Part shown: positions 58,551 to 64,000 of the stretch, in pieces
How the letters are laid out: every line of letters begins with the position of its first letter
Numbering within the stretch: position 1 is the first letter of the stretch
Made by a program: the position numbers and the translations under genes
The notes under the pieces: model-generated
What the model was told of the DNA's origin: nothing
Databases searched by the model: none
Seen by the model: the letters and a program-made list of their open reading frames with translations, nothing else
Source: Bibersteinia trehalosi
GTDB taxonomy: Bacteria > Pseudomonadota > Gammaproteobacteria > Enterobacterales > Pasteurellaceae
Assembly: GCF_004346205.1 (NCBI RefSeq)
Contig: NZ_SMAM01000003.1
Location: forward strand, 124,001-188,000
Direction: 5' to 3'
DNA: 64,000 nt

Positions 58551-59234
58551 ATGTGGCAAGAATATTTATCCGTCATTGCACAGGGAATCCCAACCAGTTT
58601 AATGCTGACAGCAGTCGCATTAGTTGTTGCTTTCGTGCTGGCTGTGCTGCTAACCTTCCTGCTTTCAATGGAAAATAAACCGATAAAATGGTTAATTAAT
58701 GGTTTTTTAACGCTATTTACAGGAACGCCATTATTGGTGCAATTTTTTCTGATTTATGCAGGGCCGGGACAATTTGAATGGATTACCCAAAGTCCTATTT
58801 GGGGATTACTCTCGAATGCGTGGTTTTGTGCAATGCTTGCTTTGGCGCTTAATAGCACTGCTTATTCTACCTTGCTGTTCCATGGCGCGGTAAAAGCGGT
58901 TCCTAAAGGGCAGTGGGAAACTTGTGCAGCATTGGGGCTAAACCGCATACAGACGTTAAAAATCTTAATTCCGTATGCATTGCGTCGAGCATTACCTTCA
59001 TACAGTAATGAAATTATCTTAGTATTTAAAGGCACATCCTTAGCTTCAACTATTACCATTATGGATATAATGGGCTATGCACGTCGTTTATATGGTACGG
59101 AATATGATGCACTTACGATTTATGGTATGGCTGGTGTAATTTATCTTGTGATTACAGGAATAATGACGGTAGTACTGCGTAAAGTTGAACGCAAAGTACT
59201 TTCATTTGAGCGCTTAGAAGCGGAAAAAGCCTAA
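58551..59234 (+). CDS. artM: Arginine ABC transporter permease ArtM
   Basis: Second permease of the arginine importer; FTGTPLLVQFFLIYAGPGQFEW and the EAA-like loop GQWETCAALGLNRIQTLKILIPYALRRALPSYSNE-type region are typical. Length 227 residues. It starts two bases after artQ, so the pair is likely translated together. A hairpin terminator ends the operon. Confidence 0.92.
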   Translation: MWQEYLSVIAQGIPTSLMLTAVALVVAFVLAVLLTFLLSMENKPIKWLINGFLTLFTGTPLLVQFFLIYAGPGQFEWITQSPIWGLLSNAWFCAMLALALNSTAYSTLLFHGAVKAVPKGQWETCAALGLNRIQTLKILIPYALRRALPSYSNEIILVFKGTSLASTITIMDIMGYARRLYGTEYDALTIYGMAGVIYLVITGIMTVVLRKVERKVLSFERLEAEKA

Positions 59235-59255
59235 AATTATTTTAAAATGGCTTAA

Positions 59256-59306
59256 TAAGCGGTGGATTTTTGCAAATTTTCTGCAAAAATCCACCGCTTT
59301 ATTTTT
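59256..59306. terminator. Perfect 18-base hairpin with paired uptake-like motifs
   Basis: Arms at 59257-59274 and 59282-59299 (AAGCGGTGGATTTTTGCA and its complement) flank AATTTTC, followed by TTTATTTTT. It contains the AAGCGGT core of the DNA uptake sequence on both strands and serves the art operon and the convergent AhpD-like gene. Confidence 0.9.
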
Positions 59307-59318
59307 GGATACGGCAAA

Positions 59319-59660
59319 CTATTTTTGGCTTTCAACTGCTTCCATTGCACGTAAAGCATAGGTATATGCTGCTCCTGCATTTAACGCAATCGCAGTAGCT
59401 AGCGCGCCAGCAATTTCACTTTCCGTTGCTCCTGCTTTTGCGGCTTCTTCTGCGTGAACGCTAATACAGCTTTCGCAACGAGTGGTAATTGCTACGGCTA
59501 ACGCAATAAGCTCACGGGTTTTTGCATCAAGAGCTTCCGCTGCCGCAGCGGTATTTAGTGCTTTATAAGCATCAAACATTTTAGGATGATTTTGCGCAAG
59601 TTTACCGAATGATTGTTTGACATGTGCTGTATGTGCTTGCCAGTCTGTAAATTGTTGCAT
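59319..59660 (-). CDS. AhpD-like carboxymuconolactone decarboxylase family protein
   Basis: A 113-residue protein with the AhpD motif CESCISVHAEEAAKAG (CxxC plus His), consistent with a peroxidase-type redox activity. The start at 59660 (MQQFTDW) has GGAGAAATC just before it; an in-frame upstream start at 59741 extends into the promoter. It is divergent from the AraC regulator, which may control it. Confidence 0.85.
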   Translation of the reverse strand: MQQFTDWQAHTAHVKQSFGKLAQNHPKMFDAYKALNTAAAAEALDAKTRELIALAVAITTRCESCISVHAEEAAKAGATESEIAGALATAIALNAGAAYTYALRAMEAVESQK

Positions 59661-59757
59661 AATGATTTCTCCGTTGGGTTGTATAAAAAACAGTGCTATT
59701 ATTGCGATCTTTTCAGAATGTTTCTTATTAAAAAATCTCAATTTCTAGCAAAATCGT

Positions 59758-60663
59758 ATGATCAAAAGTTTAGATAAATTAGTACAACTCGCTCAAGTGA
59801 GTGGTGGGATTAATGTGCAGTGTCATTTTCAGGGAGAATGGCTGGTACAGCATCAATGCCAAGCCGCACAAGCGATTGTGCATATTGTAGTAGCAGGGAC
59901 TGGATGGCTAAAGTTAGCCAATGAAACACACTATCGTCCACTAAAGCAAGGAGATATTGTATTGCTCAGTCGTTCTACCTCTCATCAATTAAGCTATCAT
60001 AAACAATATAATGGTGTTTCATTGTTACCAAGCATTGAACAAAAAGGTGGAATACAGATTCGAAAAATTCATAATGGGCAAGGCAATGAGCTGGAGTTAT
60101 TTTGTGCGTGTTTTCACTATGAGCCACAATCTGAGTTGTTTAGCAGTTTGCCTGATTGCCTATGGCTAAACTTACCTAATCAGGTGCTACAACCAGTTTT
60201 AAGTTTGTTACAACTTGAAATTGCACAGAATGAAACAGCATCACAGCAGGTTATTGATTGTTTATCGACAGTATTGCTTATTGAAATTTTACGCCGTTAT
60301 TTGCTGCAACAGCCCGATGATGTTGGTGGAATTTTACGGGGTATTCATGATCATCGACTTAATCAGTTGATTCAGAAAATTCTACATGCCCCAGAACAGG
60401 ATTGGTCGATAGAGATGATGGTAAAGCAAAGCCCGATTTCTCGGGCACAGCTTATGCGCTTGTTTAAACAAAAAATAGGGCAAAGCCCGCATGCTTTTGT
60501 GCATAAAATTCGGTTACAAAAAGCAGCACAATTACTTAAACATTCCGCTAATTCGGTTCTAGCAGTGGCATTATCAGTTGGCTTTCTCTCTGAAACGCAT
60601 TTTAGTAAAGCATTCAAACAACGCTATGGAATAAGCCCAAGTGCTTATCGCCGAGAGCATTAA
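59758..60663 (+). CDS. AraC-family transcriptional regulator
   Basis: A 301-residue regulator. The N-terminal cupin-like part (LKQGDIVLLSRSTSHQLSYH) likely binds a ligand; the C-terminal tandem HTH includes LMRLFKQKIGQSPHAFVHKIRLQKAAQLL and the second helix-turn-helix VALSVGFLSETHFSKAFKQRYGISPSAYRREH. It is 97 bases from and divergent to the AhpD-like gene. The N-terminal sensor resembles AraC_binding cupins of the RipA or AdpA style; the signal is unknown. Confidence 0.87.
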   Translation: MIKSLDKLVQLAQVSGGINVQCHFQGEWLVQHQCQAAQAIVHIVVAGTGWLKLANETHYRPLKQGDIVLLSRSTSHQLSYHKQYNGVSLLPSIEQKGGIQIRKIHNGQGNELELFCACFHYEPQSELFSSLPDCLWLNLPNQVLQPVLSLLQLEIAQNETASQQVIDCLSTVLLIEILRRYLLQQPDDVGGILRGIHDHRLNQLIQKILHAPEQDWSIEMMVKQSPISRAQLMRLFKQKIGQSPHAFVHKIRLQKAAQLLKHSANSVLAVALSVGFLSETHFSKAFKQRYGISPSAYRREH

Positions 60664-60671
60664 AAGTGGGG

Positions 60672-61418
60672 CTAATGCCGTTCTTTTAAATAACCAATCC
60701 ACTCTTTTAAAGCAAGCATATTGCTGTTCATTGCGCCAGCTTGCGGGATAAAATACATTAAATTCATTCCATAGGTTTCGGGGGTTGCTCCTGCGCCGAC
60801 ACTAGCAGGAAGCACCTCAAAACCTTGTTGCTCAAATAACATTCTAGCGCGTTGCATGTGCCATTGGTTTGTCACCAAAATGATTTTGTTAATATGTTGC
60901 TTAGCTAAAATTTTGTGGCTAAATAATGCATTTTCTTTGGTTGTCTTGGCTTGTTCTTCTAGCCATTTGGTTGGCACTTGGTAAAACATTTGTAATTCTT
61001 TAGCCATAACTGACGCTTCTGAAACGCCATTAGGCGCTGAGCCTGTGATTAAAATAGGCAGTTGCGTTTCTCTGTGCAAAAATGCCGCATAGCGCACACG
61101 TTCTACCGCAATTTGGTTCGTAGCAAGCTTGGCAAATAGCTCCTTACTATCGCGTAATCCTCCGCCCAATAAGACAATGGCTTGCGCATTACGGTAATCT
61201 GTGAGTGTGAGATTATCTTCTTTGATTAGGCTATCATTCAGTAGTTTTGATGTATATGGAATGCTGAAAAGATAGAGGATGCTGATCCCAAGTAATGCAG
61301 CACTATAGCCGATTTTACGCCAATTAAATTTAAAGCAGAACAGCGCAAACAGCCATAATAGCAAAGCATTAAATGGTGGTAGAATGATGGCTGTAATTAT
61401 TTTAGTGAGCTCAAACAT
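60672..61418 (-). CDS. ElyC/YdcF-family membrane protein (DUF218)
   Basis: A 248-residue protein. Two N-terminal hydrophobic segments (IITAIILPPFNALLLWLFALFCF, AALLGISILYLFSI) are followed by a DUF218 domain with AIVLLGGGLRDS, LPILITGSAPNGVSEASVMA, TTKENALFS and ILVTNQWHMQRARMLFE. E. coli ElyC affects undecaprenyl-phosphate use in envelope synthesis; YdcF binds SAM. Which applies here is unclear. Confidence 0.82.
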   Translation of the reverse strand: MFELTKIITAIILPPFNALLLWLFALFCFKFNWRKIGYSAALLGISILYLFSIPYTSKLLNDSLIKEDNLTLTDYRNAQAIVLLGGGLRDSKELFAKLATNQIAVERVRYAAFLHRETQLPILITGSAPNGVSEASVMAKELQMFYQVPTKWLEEQAKTTKENALFSHKILAKQHINKIILVTNQWHMQRARMLFEQQGFEVLPASVGAGATPETYGMNLMYFIPQAGAMNSNMLALKEWIGYLKERH

Positions 61419-61522
61419 AGCTTAAGAATATAAAAAACGGGAGCGCATTATTCCTGATCTATTCTTGCTTGTCTATGGCTAAAAAATTACAATGGTAAAC
61501 TCTTTTACAAGCGGTTAGATTT

Positions 61523-62197
61523 ATGAAAAAAATTGCAATTATCCCTGCTCGCGCAGGTTCAAAGGGTATCAAGGATAAAAACTTACAATTAGTAGGTGGA
61601 ATCTCTCTGGTCGGACGCGCGGTTTTAGCTGCAAAAGAGTCGGGAATGTTTGACGAGATAGTTGTAACCTCTGATGGTGAGAAGATTTTACAAGAGGCTG
61701 AAAAATATGGTGCACAAGCGTTGCATCGCCCACTTGAGCTCGCACAGAGCGATACTCGTACTATTGATGCGGTGTTACATTGCTTAAATAGTCTAGAATT
61801 TAGCGATGGTATTGCAACTTTATTGCAACCGACTAGTCCATTACGCACAGCACTTGATGTTCGTAACGCAATGCAGATTTTTTTAAATGGCGATTGCAAA
61901 TCGGTTGTTTCTGCCTGCGAATGTGAGCACCATCCGTATAAATCATTTTCCTTAGACGGCGATGAGGTAGTACCTGTGCGAGAATTAACAGATTTTGAGG
62001 CTCCTCGCCAGAGTTTACCGAGAATGTATCGTGCTAATGGCGCAATTTATATCAATGATATCCGCTCGCTCTTGCATGCAAAAAATTTCTTTATTCCGCA
62101 AGTTAAATTTTATTTAATGCCAAGTTATCGTTCGGTAGATATTGATGCTACTCACGATCTGCAACTTGCAGAAAGCTTAATTGAGAAAGAAATTTAA
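61523..62197 (+). CDS. siaB: CMP-N-acetylneuraminate cytidylyltransferase
   Basis: Activates sialic acid to CMP-Neu5Ac. The N-terminus [18 protein letters not shown] is the nucleotide-binding signature; [28 protein letters not shown] and [17 protein letters not shown] also match NeuA/SiaB. Length 224 residues. The following flippase starts at its last base, and a GT52 gene follows, forming a surface-sugar cluster. An uptake-sequence core (ACAAGCGGT) lies just upstream. Confidence 0.93.
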   Translation: MKKIAIIPARAGSKGIKDKNLQLVGGISLVGRAVLAAKESGMFDEIVVTSDGEKILQEAEKYGAQALHRPLELAQSDTRTIDAVLHCLNSLEFSDGIATLLQPTSPLRTALDVRNAMQIFLNGDCKSVVSACECEHHPYKSFSLDGDEVVPVRELTDFEAPRQSLPRMYRANGAIYINDIRSLLHAKNFFIPQVKFYLMPSYRSVDIDATHDLQLAESLIEKEI

Positions 62198-63402
62198 TGA
62201 AAGTTGTTAAAGATAGTGCAATTTATCTGATAGGCGAATTGACGGCACGTTCGGTGCCGTTTTTACTTTTGCCTTATCTCTCGCGTAAATTGGGCGTGGA
62301 AGGATTTGGGCAGCTTTCCTATTTTCAAGCGTGGTTGGCGCTGTTTACTATTTTTATTAGTTTGAGCCAGGAAGGTGCCGTTGCTCGCTATTTCTATTTT
62401 TATGGTAAGCGTTCGCTCAATTTAGTATTACGAACAGGGTATAGCTATAGTTTTGCTATTGGTATACTGATTTTAGCGGTTTGTTGGCTAACGCAATCAG
62501 AAATTTTAGCCATTGTAGCATTATCTGCTCTGTTTCAATCTTTTTTAAATGTGCAATTGACAGTACGACAATGCCGTAAACAGGCGCTGTCTTATGCGTT
62601 AATTCAGCTTTGTTCAACGATAGTATCTGCAGCTCTGACAGTACTATTGTTAGAAATCTACCAAGATGATTTAGTTGAGAAGCGCTTATTAGCGATTTTA
62701 TGTAGCAATATTTTTGTTTTTACTCTTGCTTATGTTTTATATACACGGCATGTTCATACAAAAAGGTTTAGTTTCCAGCGTTATAAAATAGCACTTTACT
62801 ATTTGCTTGGCTTTGGCTTTCCGCTTATTTTACATAACGGTAGCCTATTTTTACGTGGACAATTTGATCGCTTTCTGATTAATCATCAATTTAGTCAAAC
62901 TGAATTAGGCTTATATGCAATGGGCTTACAGATAGCATCTATATTAACCATTGTAATTCAGGTGCTAAATAAGGCTTTAACACCTCATTTATTTGAAGGA
63001 TTAAAGCAGAAAAAAATCACATTACGCGATATTCATCGCTGGGCAACATATAGCTTACTAATTATCCCTATTCCTGCTTTAGTTATTTGGTTGATTCCTG
63101 AAGATATTGTTATTTGGATTTTAGGGGAACAATTCGTAGGGACAAAGTATTATATTACACTATTTTTAATTTCATCTGCGTTATTAATTCCTTATCTGAT
63201 TTTAGTGAATTACCTTTTTTATTTTGGAAAAAATAAGCAAATTTCATTTTGCTCAGTATTGGGAACCATCTGCTACATTATTGCATTATTACTATTGAGT
63301 AAGACAGAAGTTCAATATATTCCTTATGCGGGAATTTTAGGGGCGATCATTATTCTTCCTTTGCTATATACTATGACCGCAAGAGTGAGTAAAAAATTAT
63401 GA
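62197..63402 (+). CDS. Oligosaccharide flippase (Wzx/LsgA-like)
   Basis: A 401-residue membrane protein with about twelve helices (MATE/polysaccharide-export type) starting [28 protein letters not shown], a typical Wzx N-terminus. It probably flips lipid-linked sugars, or a lipooligosaccharide precursor, across the inner membrane. It overlaps the siaB stop by one base and the next gene by four. The order siaB, flippase, GT52 resembles the Haemophilus lsg region. Confidence 0.85.
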   Translation: MKVVKDSAIYLIGELTARSVPFLLLPYLSRKLGVEGFGQLSYFQAWLALFTIFISLSQEGAVARYFYFYGKRSLNLVLRTGYSYSFAIGILILAVCWLTQSEILAIVALSALFQSFLNVQLTVRQCRKQALSYALIQLCSTIVSAALTVLLLEIYQDDLVEKRLLAILCSNIFVFTLAYVLYTRHVHTKRFSFQRYKIALYYLLGFGFPLILHNGSLFLRGQFDRFLINHQFSQTELGLYAMGLQIASILTIVIQVLNKALTPHLFEGLKQKKITLRDIHRWATYSLLIIPIPALVIWLIPEDIVIWILGEQFVGTKYYITLFLISSALLIPYLILVNYLFYFGKNKQISFCSVLGTICYIIALLLLSKTEVQYIPYAGILGAIIILPLLYTMTARVSKKL

Positions 63403-64000
63403 ATCTAATTATTTGTTGTACGCCATTGCAAGTGCTCATTGCAGAAAAAATTATGGAAAATTATCCTGAAGAAAAGTTTTTTGGGGTTATGCTACATACT
63501 GTAGATAATAGCAAATTTTCTCATTATAAGGCGCGTTTAAAAAGTAAATGCCAAGCTGGATTTTTTTCTTTATTACAGCATAATGATAGAATTAATTTGT
63601 TAAAAGAAATTATTCGGCTAAAATTTTTCTTTACAGGGAAATCTTTTGTTAGGGTATTCGTTGCCAATTTTACCGAATTACATATTCAATTTTTACTTAG
63701 TTCAGTAAAATTTGAACAGTTTTACACTTTTGATGATGGTACAGTAAACATTGTAGAGAGTAGCCCTTTTTTGAGGAATGATCCTAAAACACCTATGCGT
63801 AAAATGATTAATTGCATTTTAGGTAATCGTTTTTCTAACCAGAAATTAAGAACATTATCACAAAAGCACTACACTATTTATCAAGGTTTTCCAAATATCA
63901 TTAAAAATACGGAAGGGATTGATTTAATTGAAAATAGTGAAATTAACAGTGATGATGTTGAGTCAGTAAATATTTTACTTGGGCAACCTGTTTATGCTGA
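63399..64000 (+). CDS. GT52 glycosyltransferase, likely sialyltransferase, 3' end missing
   Basis: The frame [19 protein letters not shown] opens at 63399, overlapping the flippase stop (ATGA), and is still open at 64000 (about 200 residues). The N-terminus and the later [13 protein letters not shown] segment are typical of family GT52, which contains alpha-2,3-sialyltransferases of Haemophilus and Neisseria lipooligosaccharide. With siaB upstream this makes sialylation likely; the donor specificity cannot be read here. Confidence 0.8.
   Translation, partial: MNLIICCTPLQVLIAEKIMENYPEEKFFGVMLHTVDNSKFSHYKARLKSKCQAGFFSLLQHNDRINLLKEIIRLKFFFTGKSFVRVFVANFTELHIQFLLSSVKFEQFYTFDDGTVNIVESSPFLRNDPKTPMRKMINCILGNRFSNQKLRTLSQKHYTIYQGFPNIIKNTEGIDLIENSEINSDDVESVNILLGQPVYA

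Noticed and set aside
1-64000. tRNA, tmRNA or rRNA genes
   Set aside because: Gaps between genes were read for cloverleaf-type arms, terminal CCA and rRNA-like stretches; none was convincing. A covariance-model search would be more sensitive.

Overview
The window looks like a chromosomal segment of a Pasteurellaceae bacterium of the Mannheimia/Actinobacillus branch. Three observations support this. The left edge carries the end of an RTX leukotoxin operon (lktB-lktD). The core of the Actinobacillus-type DNA uptake sequence (ACAAGCGGT, often next to TTTTGCAAA) recurs many times on both strands. The housekeeping genes (lptFG-pepA, oadGAB, siaB, the secreted ATP-dependent ligase) are typical of the family. 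A species close to Mannheimia haemolytica is likely, but this was not tested by any search.

Layout. 1-2949: RTX toxin exporter genes lktB (5' end outside the window) and lktD. 3149-4385: a decayed IS481-like element. 4852-15375: lolC-type permease, msrA, a TorD-like chaperone, nfo, an NlpC/P60 hydrolase, an SOS-boxed UmuD-like gene, pepB, a MacA-like adaptor, a yigL-like phosphatase, and leuA behind a leucine attenuator. 15446-21868: recB and rep, with an orphan immunity-like gene between them. 21873-29543: an AT-rich accessory island of double-glycine peptides. 29903-40903: a minus-strand block of cell-envelope and core genes (amiB, tsaE, orn, coaD, waaA, O-antigen-ligase-like, dnaE, lptG, lptF). 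41073-51308: pepA, a lipoprotein, ligA, the 5-oxoprolinase operon pxpBCA with an NRAMP-family transporter, and the sodium-pumping oxaloacetate decarboxylase oadGAB. 51425-61418: yjdM, a LysR-type regulator with a lipoprotein hydrolase and an NTF2-like protein, dsbD, the arginine transporter artPIQM behind tandem ARG boxes, an AhpD-like protein divergent from an AraC regulator, and an ElyC-like protein. 61523-64000: siaB, a flippase and the start of a GT52 glycosyltransferase, which together suggest lipooligosaccharide sialylation.

The most interesting region is the island at 21.9-29.5 kb. It encodes a CvaA-like adaptor and a CvaB-like C39-peptidase ABC exporter, each interrupted by one frameshift. 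It also encodes four precursor peptides with MKEL-type double-glycine leaders, several tiny membrane proteins that look like immunity factors, and one JmjC/YcfD-like Fe(II)/2-oxoglutarate oxygenase. Three precursors with unrelated cores end in almost the same 14 residues (NQ[S/P]GS[D/N]YGDGCNYQ). Each of these three is followed directly by an intact or deleted copy of the oxygenase gene. This suggests a family of microcin-like peptides whose common tail is hydroxylated by a dedicated JmjC enzyme and which spread by duplication of an immunity-peptide-oxygenase cassette. The peptides, the tail, the repeats and the frameshifts are visible in the sequence; the chemistry and the antibacterial role are inferred.

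No rRNA or tRNA genes and no CRISPR array were recognised.
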